A stretch of DNA of 64,000 nt from Geomonas azotofigens (GTDB taxonomy: Bacteria; Desulfobacterota; Desulfuromonadia; Geobacterales; Geobacteraceae): positions 124,001-188,000 of the forward strand of contig NZ_JAHLME010000005.1 in NCBI RefSeq assembly GCF_018919395.1, in the 5' to 3' direction. How positions within the stretch are numbered: the stretch's first letter is position 1; each line of letters starts with the position of its first letter. The position numbers and the translations under genes were made by a program. The notes beneath the pieces were generated by a model that saw nothing but the letters and a program-made list of their open reading frames with translations, searched no databases and was not told the DNA's origin. Positions 33,701 to 41,175 of the stretch are shown in pieces.

Positions 33701-34080
33701 TCGACCTCAGTCACGTCGCCTTCACTGGGTTCGTCGACGACCTGCGGCCGCTCTTCGAGAAGGCCCTGGTCTACGTGGCTCCGCTGCGCTTTGGCGCCGG
33801 CATCAAGGGGAAGGTCCTGGAGGCCGCCAACTACGGGGTACCGGTGGTCACCACCTCGGTGGGGGCTGAAGGTATCGGGCTCGTCGACGGCGAGAGCGTC
33901 GCGCTCGCGGACAGCGCGGAGGCTTTCAGCGCCGCGGTTCTACGCCTGCACCGCGAAAGTCAGCTCTGGGAGAGGATGCGCCAAAACGGCAGGAGTTATG
34001 TGGAAGCGAACTTTTCCCAGCGGGCCTTCCGCAGCAGAGTGGACGAGGTTGTAGCGAAGCTGCTTCTGAAAGCGCGGTGA
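30721..34080 (+). CDS. multidomain glycosyltransferase GT2-GT2-GT4
   Basis: The 1119-residue protein starts with a GT2 domain (residues 1-300: ISVVICTYNRSALLRDSV, VVDNNSSDDT, FTDDDIAAP), closely similar to the one at 18437. A coiled coil (about 340-385) leads into SLSWRVTRPLRSLYDL at about 390-407. A second GT2 (about 492-720) has SIIIPVHNQWAFTHSCLA, LFLNNDTNVQHDW and FDERYVPAYFEDTDLAF. A GT4 domain (about 756-1115) has LLVIDHYVPMYDRDAGSFF and GAGIKGKVLEAANYGVPVV. Here the SLSW motif is internal, not terminal as in the other three carriers. The gene has 92 bases of upstream space with no strong ribosome site. It ends the polysaccharide locus. Confidence 0.86.
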   Translation: MKISVVICTYNRSALLRDSVADLQAQDFPSSDFEILVVDNNSSDDTRSTVESLAASSKVALRYLFEGNQGLSFARNTGILNARGDIVVFTDDDIAAPAAYLRELAQVFADPAVAAAGGPIRPIWPGPVPEWLTSDWHGFLTINEFPVAAEAGFFQGPHEYPWGANIAFRREIFERIGTFPTDLGRVGKCLLSNEEVGLCRKIEAAGFRIGFAADAVIFHKIPAGRLTRQWYYHRTYWQGRSNAVMNADNDAELFKGLRRYLDLLAVYRFGSSFSNFDRECIRREAIGYILQLVQGQCGSAVPPSGVKHLRWLIAALETIGASSQRCALQSGLAEHQVLLDRVEKLQSEHNALADEITALRFDLARQQGLVQEKEEEAKAKGEQVEALLNSLSWRVTRPLRSLYDLSRVGSLAVFLKLALSILRHPRTVIGAINRDTMKLAWGYLKNGDIKGLAGGVSYFVGRTSPSTQFRPEILHGSLDPTAALSLPVCAQPLVSIIIPVHNQWAFTHSCLASIIRHSGSIPYEVIIADDLSSDETCRIGDIVENARVVRHQTNLGFLRNCNEAAKHAKGTYLLFLNNDTNVQHDWLAPLVELMERDASIGIAGSKLVYPDGMLQEAGGIIWQDASGWNFGWRDDPEKSNYNYVKDVDYVSGASLMVRRELWEKTGGFDERYVPAYFEDTDLAFLARSLGYRVIFQPKSVVVHFEGVSHGKDVGTGVKAYQETNKEKFLERWQEVLRRDHFPNGEHVFQARDRSRFRKTLLVIDHYVPMYDRDAGSFFMYSLLRALVSLDYKVVFWPENLYAHQPYTDVLQQMGVEVILGYHDFGAYLAEFGSYFDGAILTRNHISIKFIDTVRKYIPKVIYHDPDLEFLREKRRFEQEGGSPAELAKIKEREFYLFRNCDIIGIHSPVERDIILSELPGADVEVIPLPVQDAAPSVTPFSQRSGLLFVGGTHPPNVDALRYFIKEILPLLLADIPDLTLTVAGAVSHHELKDLDLSHVAFTGFVDDLRPLFEKALVYVAPLRFGAGIKGKVLEAANYGVPVVTTSVGAEGIGLVDGESVALADSAEAFSAAVLRLHRESQLWERMRQNGRSYVEANFSQRAFRSRVDEVVAKLLLKAR

Positions 34081-34127
34081 TCCTTCGGGCTGACCGCTGC
34101 GGCTGCAGCAGGTATCCAGACCGGCAG

Positions 34128-34168
34128 AAAAAAAAAGGGGGGGTGGCACACAAGGTGCCACCCCCCTT
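34128..34168 (-). terminator. strong hairpin terminator, likely bidirectional
   Basis: GGGGGGTGGCAC (34138-34149) and GTGCCACCCCCC (34155-34166) make a perfect 12-base stem with a 5-base loop. An A-run at 34128-34136 becomes the T-tract for the - strand, so it ends the protease/collagen-like operon; it also lies 58 bases past the stop of the + strand glycosyltransferase. Confidence 0.85.
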
Positions 34169-34190
34169 ACATTTAAGCGGTCATTGCAAG

Positions 34191-35354
34191 CTACCAGACG
34201 GACTTCCAGACGTAGGCGTCGGTGGCGTCCTTGACGCAGACTTCGACGGTGTCAGCCACCCCGGTCCCCTGCTGGGCGACCCAGAAGGTTCCCCTTACGG
34301 TGCTGCTGCAGGTAGGCTTTGCGGTAGCGGTGTTGAGCCTGACGCCGCCGTTCACCTCAAGCTTTTGCGCCGGGGTGGTTACGCCGACCCCGACATTGCC
34401 TTCACCGGTTATCCTGAACTTTTCGCTGCGCGACGTTGTTCCGGGAGCGGTAGTGAGAAAGGCGACATCAGCACCTTTTGCCGTTGAAGTAAAATTCTCG
34501 CGAGCAGGCATGAAAATAGCGGTAGAAGCAGTCAACCAGTTGCCACCAGCGCCGCCGGTGCCGTAGTAGCCGATGCCGCTCAGGGTAAAGAGGTTATCTC
34601 CGGCCTGGGTCGCGGTCGGCACGGTCAGGGTGCCGCGCGCTTTGCGACCGATGAAGGTCGGGGCTTGACCAGCTGTGTCAGTGGCGGAGGTGAGGATCAT
34701 CTGCGGAGAAATGCCGTAGCTGTCGACCCTCAGGACGCCGTCCGGGGTAAACGCGATCTTGTCGACACCGGCGGGATCTTTGATGGAGAGCTTGTTGTTG
34801 GTCCCCAGTTCACCGGAGGCCTGCTGCATGGTAAGCACCGCTCCGGAGGTCTGGGTCTTGATCTTGTTCAAGATGTCGGTCTGGGTGTCGGGGGAGCCTG
34901 CGGGTCCCTGGGGTCCCTGGGGGCCCTGGATACCCTGCGGTCCCTGCGGACCGGTGGCGCCGGTCGCGCCGGTCGCGCCGGCGGCACCGGCGGCGCCGTC
35001 GGCGCCTTTTTGCGCCATCACGGTCCAGCTGGTGGCGGAAATGTCGGGCTGGGCGTTGGTGCTGGCCGCGAGCGCGATATAGGTGCTGCCGCCGTAGAAC
35101 ACGCAGTCATCCTTGGCGTAGACGGTGGCGGAACTCCAGGTTCCCTTGAAGTGGGCGACGTTGCTGAGCAGCGCGCCGTCACCGGTGTACTGGCCGGCGG
35201 TCACGTTGCCTTCGGAGGTGACCTTGAACTTCACGGCTCCGGTTGAGGGGTCCTCGACGGTGATCCTGTCGGTCTCGACGGCTCCGGCAACCACGGGGAG
35301 CACACTCAGGGGTACGGCGCAAAGCGCCGCCATCATAATCTTCCTGCTCTTCAT
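34191..35354 (-). CDS. secreted collagen-like repeat / tail-fibre-like protein
   Basis: The 387-residue protein has a signal peptide (cleavage near AGAVET, about residue 25). A short beta region is followed by about 13 G-X-Y triplets (DNA about 34890-35006; GAD, GAA, GAT, GPQ, GIQ, GPA types), then a long beta-rich C-terminal part with EGNVGVGVTTPAQKLEVNG, a repeat seen in phage tail fibres and surface adhesins, and a Cys-containing end. Collagen-like triplets in bacteria form trimeric stalks. Location is probably extracellular or on the outer surface. It follows the S53 peptidase by 43 bases with ribosome site AAGGAG, so the two are one operon, and a strong terminator follows. The function is unknown. 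Confidence 0.75.
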   Translation of the reverse strand: MKSRKIMMAALCAVPLSVLPVVAGAVETDRITVEDPSTGAVKFKVTSEGNVTAGQYTGDGALLSNVAHFKGTWSSATVYAKDDCVFYGGSTYIALAASTNAQPDISATSWTVMAQKGADGAAGAAGATGATGATGPQGPQGIQGPQGPQGPAGSPDTQTDILNKIKTQTSGAVLTMQQASGELGTNNKLSIKDPAGVDKIAFTPDGVLRVDSYGISPQMILTSATDTAGQAPTFIGRKARGTLTVPTATQAGDNLFTLSGIGYYGTGGAGGNWLTASTAIFMPARENFTSTAKGADVAFLTTAPGTTSRSEKFRITGEGNVGVGVTTPAQKLEVNGGVRLNTATAKPTCSSTVRGTFWVAQQGTGVADTVEVCVKDATDAYVWKSVW

Positions 35355-35397
35355 GACTTACTCCTTTTCCGCAATTTGATTACATAGAAAACATGCG

Positions 35398-37725
35398 TTA
35401 CTTGAAGGTCAATTTGTCAACGGCGACGGTCCCCTTGCTGACCCGGAGAGCTCCGAGCACGCCGGTCTTGCTCGAGCTGTCGGTATAAGCGCAGTCGTTC
35501 CCGCCGCTCAGGGAAACCACCACATCCCGGTTGAGAATGAAATCGGACGTGAAATCAAGGGCCTGCAGCTGCAGGTCCGCGCCGCTCGCCGCGGCAAGGT
35601 AGGCCGAGCCGAAGTCGGGGTAGAGCACGGGGGTGGCACCGGAAATACGCACGGGCTGGTTGCTGCAGGCGGTGGCGCTGACCGCGTGGGAGAAGCTCTT
35701 GGTGACGGTGGTGCCGGCGGAATCCCGAAGCTGCACGGTGAACCCGAAGACGCCGGTGCTCGTGGGGGTGCCGCTCAGCACGCCGCCGCTGGACAGGGTG
35801 ATGCCGCCGGCCAGGCTGCCGCTCGACAACGACCAGGTGTAGGGGGCGCTGCCGCCGGAGGCGGTGAGTGTTGCGCTGTAGGCGACGCCCTGGGTGCCGT
35901 TGGCGATGGAGCTCCCACTGATCGCCAGGGGAGCCGCGACCGGCCAGTTCTGCACCAGCGCGTTGGCGTCGACCGAACCAAGGCCGGTGACGAGGTCGTA
36001 GCCGGTGGTACAGGAGTAGCCGATGACGCCGGGAACGGAGCTGTTGCCGGAGGTGGAATCGTGGAATACGGTCGGGCCGGTCGAGGTGTACTGCGCGTTC
36101 CCCATCTGGTACAGCTTGATGTTGGCGTTACCCTGCCTCACCCCGGTCTTCTGCACGACGAGGGCCATGATTCCGGCGAAGGCGGGGGACGAGGCCGAGG
36201 TGCCATTCATGTAGTACAGCGCGTTCTTGCTCCTGACCAGGTAGGGAATGTGCCCGGCCGCGTTCAGGGAGACGTCGGGGATACCGCGCATGCCGCTCGC
36301 GGGGACGCCGGGGGCGACCTGCCAGGAGGGCTTGGCGTAGATGCTGGAAAGGCCGCTCCCCGTGGCCCAGAGGTTGTAGCCGCCGGAAACCAGGCCGCTC
36401 TCGTTCCAGGCGCTCTCGGGGATATAGCCCAAGGCGGAATCATAATAGGAGCCGTTGGTGCTCCTCCAGTAACCGCCGGACTGGTCGTTGAAGGTGGTCC
36501 CGCCGACGGCGACGTTGTAAGGGGTGGAGGCGAGGCCGTTGATGGCGAGGCCTGAACCGGAGGTTGCGTCCGGGCGGCTACACCCCGCGGCGCCGGAGTC
36601 GCCGGCAGCGACGACGGAGGTGATCCCTTGTGCGGCCGCCTGCTGCCAGAGGTTATTGTAGAAGGCGTTCTGTGCTGTCCCCATGGACGCTTCGCACAGG
36701 CCGAAGCTGGTGCTCATGACCGGCGCGATGTTGTTGTTGATGACGTACTGCGCGGAGAGATCGATGCCATCGGTGGTGGTCGTGGTCTTGGAGATAACGA
36801 ACTTGATGGTGGCGTTCTTGGCGACTGCGCCGGCCCATTCGACGTCGAGGTCGGCCTCGTTGTCCTCGGCGGTGCTCACGGAGCCCGGGTCGGTCCCGTT
36901 GACGATCACGGTCACCGGCTTCGCGGGGAGTCCCATGATGCTGCGGAAATCGCTCCAGTTGGAGCCGGTGGGATGGGTGCGGCCGACGATGGCGATGCTC
37001 TGTCCGGTGCCGTCATACCCCGCGCTATAGAGCGGGTTCAGGTTGTAGATGGTGGCGAAATCGATCGGGGACAGGTAATGGTAGCTGGTGCTGTAGGTGT
37101 AGTCGGGCTGCAGGTCCGCAAGAAGCCGCGCCCCTGTGTTCATGGGCGCATGCCCGAAGTCGTGCAGGGTGACAACCCCGGCCACCACGTCGGATAGGCC
37201 ACGCGGGATCTCGGGATCCTGCGCGTTGGCGTGGCGCAGCTTGCCGTCCACCATGTATTTGCGGATCTTGGTGCGGAACGCCTTTTCAACCTTGGCGACG
37301 TTGCCGGAGAAGTTGATCGAGGTACGTCCGCGGGAAACCTCGTCGACGGTGAAGCCCTGCGAGGCGAGCCACCCCTTGATGGCACCGATGTCCTCGGGAT
37401 CGGGGGCGAAACGCTCGGCGAACTCCTCGGGGGTGAGCCAATGCTGGTAGTTGGGCGACGTCGGATCGTTCTGCTCCGCCAGGAGGTTGTTCAGCTGCTG
37501 GTGTTTTTCGGGTGAGAGCTGCAGCGTCAGGATCATGCGCTCCATGGGCAGCGTCTCGTCGGCGGGTCCGGCGTCGAACTCGGGGCGGGCATTGGGGTGA
37601 ACGTTCCCCCTGAGCGGAACCCTGTCGTTGTCGTCGATGACGCGTGGCGAGCGAGCGAATGCGGGGACGGCAGCCAGCAGAAGGGTCACGGCCACAGCCG
37701 TGGCAAGACATTGTTTTTTGCGCAT
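35398..37725 (-). CDS. secreted S53 family (sedolisin/kumamolisin) peptidase
   Basis: This 775-residue protein has a signal peptide (cleavage near PAFA-RS, residue 24), a pro-kumamolisin activation domain (about 55-190, with NYQHWLTPEEFAERF) and the S53 catalytic domain (about 215-590). The catalytic residues are visible: E290 and D294 in EDNEADLDVEW, the oxyanion Asp376 in AAGDSGAAGC, and Ser510 in NGTSASSPAFAG. A GYDLVTGLG block near the end fits the calcium site. Residues about 600-690 form an Ig-like putative (He_PIG) domain, and a Cys-containing tail follows. The family acts best in acid. Its substrate is unknown; the co-transcribed collagen-like protein is a candidate partner. A 7-base hairpin (37738-37760) lies just before its ribosome site. 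Confidence 0.9.
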   Translation of the reverse strand: MRKKQCLATAVAVTLLLAAVPAFARSPRVIDDNDRVPLRGNVHPNARPEFDAGPADETLPMERMILTLQLSPEKHQQLNNLLAEQNDPTSPNYQHWLTPEEFAERFAPDPEDIGAIKGWLASQGFTVDEVSRGRTSINFSGNVAKVEKAFRTKIRKYMVDGKLRHANAQDPEIPRGLSDVVAGVVTLHDFGHAPMNTGARLLADLQPDYTYSTSYHYLSPIDFATIYNLNPLYSAGYDGTGQSIAIVGRTHPTGSNWSDFRSIMGLPAKPVTVIVNGTDPGSVSTAEDNEADLDVEWAGAVAKNATIKFVISKTTTTTDGIDLSAQYVINNNIAPVMSTSFGLCEASMGTAQNAFYNNLWQQAAAQGITSVVAAGDSGAAGCSRPDATSGSGLAINGLASTPYNVAVGGTTFNDQSGGYWRSTNGSYYDSALGYIPESAWNESGLVSGGYNLWATGSGLSSIYAKPSWQVAPGVPASGMRGIPDVSLNAAGHIPYLVRSKNALYYMNGTSASSPAFAGIMALVVQKTGVRQGNANIKLYQMGNAQYTSTGPTVFHDSTSGNSSVPGVIGYSCTTGYDLVTGLGSVDANALVQNWPVAAPLAISGSSIANGTQGVAYSATLTASGGSAPYTWSLSSGSLAGGITLSSGGVLSGTPTSTGVFGFTVQLRDSAGTTVTKSFSHAVSATACSNQPVRISGATPVLYPDFGSAYLAAASGADLQLQALDFTSDFILNRDVVVSLSGGNDCAYTDSSSKTGVLGALRVSKGTVAVDKLTFK

Positions 37726-38226
37726 CGGGTCACCTTGGCCTGTGTCACGCCCGCACAGGCTTAACTTTTTTTGTCATAGCTCGGAGGAAACAAGTGCGAC
37801 GTCTGCCATTCTCATGTTGTTGATGCCATTTCGTTACAAACCTGGCGAAAAGGCCGTGTTCATCAGCAGCGAAATGGCGTATGCATCGGAAGCTTCGGCC
37901 AAAAATGGGCGTATTTTCACGGCCGGCCACCGATAGTCCTGATCTTTGCCAGATTCGTACCGACAGCGAGATAACGTCGCGTAGGTCAGGAAAAACTTGA
38001 CGACGCAATCAGACTGAATCAGACAGCGGAGCCGGCACACCAGGTATTGGGCCGACGGCCCTGTTACGCCTAAGCGCGTTTTCCCGCCGGGGCGGTTCAG
38101 CTTTTTTGTTCTCAGCTCGCGCTCGTTGTGATAGATTCCGATTCACTTCCACCTGAACCCCTGTCCCCCTCTGTCACAGCCACTCCTGCCATGAAGCGGC
38201 AATTCCAACGAGATAGGTGAAGAATC
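37726..38226. other. 501-base intergenic region between divergent genes
   Basis: This stretch separates the S53 peptidase (- strand) from the DUF3108 gene (+ strand). It holds an inverted repeat GCCTGTG/CACAGGC at 37738-37760 in the peptidase leader and the 12-base motif at 38126-38137 shared with the next gene. Short open frames exist on both strands but lack ribosome sites and recognisable products. I looked for a GEMM-type riboswitch core here and saw none. Confidence 0.5.
38126..38137 (+). promoter_or_regulatory. shared upstream motif TTGTGATAGATT (copy 1)
   Basis: This 12-base sequence is identical to one at 39112-39123. It lies 89 bases before the DUF3108 start and contains TAGATT, which could act as a -10 box, but no good -35 box is placed for it. 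Both copies follow a T-rich stretch containing AGCTTTT. Confidence 0.35.
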
Positions 38227-39036
38227 ATGACGAAGCGTCATCCCGTACTGTTACTCACGCTCTTTGTCCTTTTTACCGCCGGCGCCCAAGCGCGCGCCGC
38301 CTCCGTACCCGAAACTTTGAACTACCAGTTGACCTGGACCGGCGTGAAGATCGGCACCTCGACCCTGGCTACGGCCATGTCGGGCAACAGCCTCGAGATC
38401 ACCTCGAGGGTCAAATCGGAGCCGTGGTCCGCCCCCTTCTACAAGGTCGATGACCTTGAGACGAGCAAGCTGGACCGGCAAGGCAAGGGCTTCGCGCTGC
38501 ACAGCTACAAGATGAAGCTGCGCGAGGGGAGAAACGACTGGTACCGCGCCGCCAGCGTGAACCGCGCGAGCAAGCACTTCGATTTCGTTGACTTGAAGAC
38601 CTTCGAGAAATCGTCGGCGAAACTGGTCGAACCGGCCTGGGACCCGGTCTCCTGCCTCTTCTACCTGCGCCAGTTGCCACTCACGGTGGGCAAGGAGGTC
38701 GAGGTGAACGTGCTGGACAAGGGGAAGCTGAACCGGGTCAAGGTCAGCGTGCTGCGGCGCGAGAAGGTGCAAACGCCCGCCGGCACGTTCAAAACCATCG
38801 TCATCTCGCCCAACATGGACATCGAAAGCCAGGGACTCTTCTACGCGCGCGGCCCCCTCACCATCTGGCTCACCGACGACGCGAAGAAGGTGCCGGTCAT
38901 CATCGAGAAGAGGATCAAGGATCTCTTCCGGGACGGCGTCCCTGCCTACCTGCAGCAGTTCACCCCGGACAGCGTGAGGAACAATATCCCCAGGATGGAG
39001 ACCATCCGCGCCGTGCTGGTGGGCGGCAGCTACTGA
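38227..39036 (+). CDS. DUF3108 domain-containing exported protein
   Basis: The 269-residue protein has a signal peptide (cleavage near AQARA, about residue 22), then one beta-rich domain matching DUF3108: LNYQLTWTGVKIGTSTLAT at the start, EGRNDWYRAASVNR, WDPVSCLFYLRQLPL, and TPAGTFKTIVISPNM with IWLTDDAKKVPVIIEKR near the end. DUF3108 proteins are periplasmic and resemble LolA-like half-barrels, but no firm function is known. It has its own upstream region and is followed by 121 bases and a TPR membrane protein in the same direction. Both genes share an upstream 12-base motif, suggesting joint regulation. Confidence 0.78.
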   Translation: MTKRHPVLLLTLFVLFTAGAQARAASVPETLNYQLTWTGVKIGTSTLATAMSGNSLEITSRVKSEPWSAPFYKVDDLETSKLDRQGKGFALHSYKMKLREGRNDWYRAASVNRASKHFDFVDLKTFEKSSAKLVEPAWDPVSCLFYLRQLPLTVGKEVEVNVLDKGKLNRVKVSVLRREKVQTPAGTFKTIVISPNMDIESQGLFYARGPLTIWLTDDAKKVPVIIEKRIKDLFRDGVPAYLQQFTPDSVRNNIPRMETIRAVLVGGSY

Positions 39037-39111
39037 CACGCGGCCCGGCCGGGCGCGACCGCTGCGTCCGTGCCCGCCGGACCATCTTTTAAGGTTCTAG
39101 CTTTTCCTTTT

Positions 39112-39123
39112 TTGTGATAGATT
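39112..39123 (+). promoter_or_regulatory. shared upstream motif TTGTGATAGATT (copy 2)
   Basis: This is identical to the copy at 38126-38137 and lies 34 bases before the TPR protein start, directly after a T-rich run. It could be a -10 region or a regulator site. Confidence 0.35.
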
Positions 39124-39157
39124 ACGGCCTATTCTGCCGTCCACGAAAGGTAAGCCG

Positions 39158-40942
39158 ATGTCGCAAAAATCAATCTGGTCCCGCCTCCCCCTGCACCTGT
39201 TACTCATCGCTGCCATCGGGGTGATCGCCTATGGCAATTCATTCCACGTCCCCTTCCTGCTGGACGACGAAGTCTCCATCGTCAACAACAACGTCATCAA
39301 GGACCTGCACCGCTTCCTTTTCGACGACGGCTACGCCTACAACCCGCGCCGCTTCCTGGGCTACCTCACCGTAGCCCTCAACTACCGCCTCGGCGGGGCC
39401 GAAGTAGCCGGGTATCACGTGGTCAACCTCGCCATCCACATCATCTCCGGTTGGCTTACCTACCTGCTCGCCCGACTGACGCTAACCACTCCCTTCTTCC
39501 GCCGGGACGGTGAAGCCCCCGCGGCCTCGCATTTCATCCCGCTTTTCGCCGCGCTGCTCTTCGTGGCGCACCCGGTGCAGACGCAGGCGGTAACCTACGT
39601 GATCCAGCGTGTCGCCTCCCTGGCGACCCTTTTCTTCGTCGCCTCTCTCGCCTGCTACGCCAAGGCCCGGCTGCTTCAGGAAGAGAGCGGCAAGCCCCTC
39701 GCGGGAAAAGCCCTCTTCTGCTACGTGCTCGCCCTCGCGGCTGCCGGCTGTGCCATGAAGAGCAAGGAGATAGCCTTCACCCTTCCCTTCGTGGTCGTGC
39801 TCTACGAGTTCATGTTCTTCCGCATGACCGCCGCCAAGAAGCTTCTGTTCCTGCTTCCGGTAGGGTTTACGGTACTGATCGTTCCGCTGAGCCTTTTGGG
39901 CACCAACAAGCCCATCGGGCAGATCATCTCCGACGTGACCGCGGTCACCAGGGTGGACAGCGAACTCTCGCGACTGGACTACCTCTTCACGCAGTTCCCG
40001 GTCATCGCCACTTACCTGCGCCTGCTCGTTTTGCCGGTGCGGCAGAACCTCGATTACGATTTCCCGGTGTACCACTCGCTGGCCAGCCTGCCGGTCCTGT
40101 TCTCGTTGCTTTTGCTACTCGGGCTCTTTGGAGCGGCCCTCCTCCTCTGGCGCCGCTCCGGGGATGCGCAGGCGGCGCCGGAATTGAGGCTTATCTCCTT
40201 CGGCATCCTCTGGTTCTTCATCACCATCTCGGTGGAATCGAGCGTCATCCCCATCGCCGACGTCATCTTCGAGCACAGGGTCTACCTTCCCTCGGTGGGA
40301 GCGTTTATCGCCGTGGCGGCCCTGTTTTCGCTCTTCAGCAAAGGTGCCCTATCGCGCGCCGCGGTGGCGACCGCGGGCGTCGTGGTCCTCGCGCTGACGG
40401 CCACAACGTTCGCCAGGAACCAGGTGTGGGGAAACGAAGTGAACCTGTGGCAGGACGTGGTGCGGAAATCACCCCAGAAAGCGCGGCCACATTACAACCT
40501 GGCACTGGCGCTTGAGAAATCGGGACGCCTGGACGAGTCGTTGCGGGAGGCTATTGCCGCCACCCGGCTTTCTCCCAAGGAGGCCAATCCGTACAACCTG
40601 ATCGGCTCCATCTTCGGGAAAACGGGGAACTATGACCAGGCGATAGCCGCCCTCTCCCAGGCCGTGAAGCTCGATCCCACCTTGGCCGAAGCGCAGGTCA
40701 ATCTCGGCGATGCCTATCGGCTCAAGGGGATGCTGCCGCAGGCGATGGAACAGTACCAGGCGGCCATGAAACAACGGCCCACCGACGCCAGCATCTATCA
40801 CAAGATCGGCGTCACCTTCGCGCTCCAGAAGAATCTCCCGCGCGCCGCGGTCTTTTTCCAATGCGCGGCCAGCCTCGACCCGTCGACTCCGCAGTACCGC
40901 CTGGACCTGATGCGGGCGCAGGCAGGTGCCCAGGCTAAATAG
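39158..40942 (+). CDS. TMTC-like polytopic membrane protein with C-terminal TPR repeats
   Basis: This 594-residue protein has about ten membrane segments in the first 430 residues, with a periplasmic acidic loop after the first span (FLLDDEVSIVNNNVIKD), which resembles the DD/DE loop of GT-C type glycosyltransferases. Residues about 440-590 hold four TPR units (for example ARPHYNLALALEKSGRLDES and AEAQVNLGDAYRLKGMLPQA). The arrangement matches TPR-containing GT-C/TMTC-like proteins, common in deltaproteobacteria. If active it would use a lipid-linked sugar in the periplasm to glycosylate a protein; this is inferred from layout only. The ATG at 39158 is preceded by GAAAGG. Confidence 0.7.
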   Translation: MSQKSIWSRLPLHLLLIAAIGVIAYGNSFHVPFLLDDEVSIVNNNVIKDLHRFLFDDGYAYNPRRFLGYLTVALNYRLGGAEVAGYHVVNLAIHIISGWLTYLLARLTLTTPFFRRDGEAPAASHFIPLFAALLFVAHPVQTQAVTYVIQRVASLATLFFVASLACYAKARLLQEESGKPLAGKALFCYVLALAAAGCAMKSKEIAFTLPFVVVLYEFMFFRMTAAKKLLFLLPVGFTVLIVPLSLLGTNKPIGQIISDVTAVTRVDSELSRLDYLFTQFPVIATYLRLLVLPVRQNLDYDFPVYHSLASLPVLFSLLLLLGLFGAALLLWRRSGDAQAAPELRLISFGILWFFITISVESSVIPIADVIFEHRVYLPSVGAFIAVAALFSLFSKGALSRAAVATAGVVVLALTATTFARNQVWGNEVNLWQDVVRKSPQKARPHYNLALALEKSGRLDESLREAIAATRLSPKEANPYNLIGSIFGKTGNYDQAIAALSQAVKLDPTLAEAQVNLGDAYRLKGMLPQAMEQYQAAMKQRPTDASIYHKIGVTFALQKNLPRAAVFFQCAASLDPSTPQYRLDLMRAQAGAQAK

Positions 40943-41017
40943 ACGTCCTCAATTGGGGACAAGCTTCCGCTACCAGCCCCCCCGCAATGAGTTACGTAAA
41001 AAAACAAATCCTGTTCA

Positions 41018-41110
41018 CAGGGATAAAAGGGATAAAGGGGATGAATGACAACGCACAAGGCTTTAAACAGATTTTTTGCTGTTATCCCCTGCATCCCCTT
41101 TATCCCTGTT
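41018..41110. repeat. inverted GGATAAAGGGGAT repeat element
   Basis: GGGATAAAGGGGATG (41029-41043) and its exact complement CATCCCCTTTATCCC (41092-41106) face each other across 48 bases. The left arm is extended by a second imperfect unit (CAGGGATAAAAGGGATAAAGG) and the right arm by TTATCCCCTG. It fills the gap between two + strand genes. It looks like a small mobile-type intergenic repeat; copies elsewhere in the genome would confirm this. Confidence 0.65.
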
Positions 41111-41175
41111 AAACGTTTTCTACTCGGGACTTTTCTCCCGAGATAGCAGCAACACCTGAAAAGGAGCGAATCACT

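Noticed and set aside
34890-35006. Tandem DNA repeat as a mobile or phase-variable element
   Set aside because: The repeated GGTCCCTGG-type units are explained by the G-X-Y codons of the collagen-like protein.
37745-38040. Small - strand frames upstream of the S53 peptidase
   Set aside because: There is no ribosome site and no recognisable product; the region also carries the peptidase leader hairpin.
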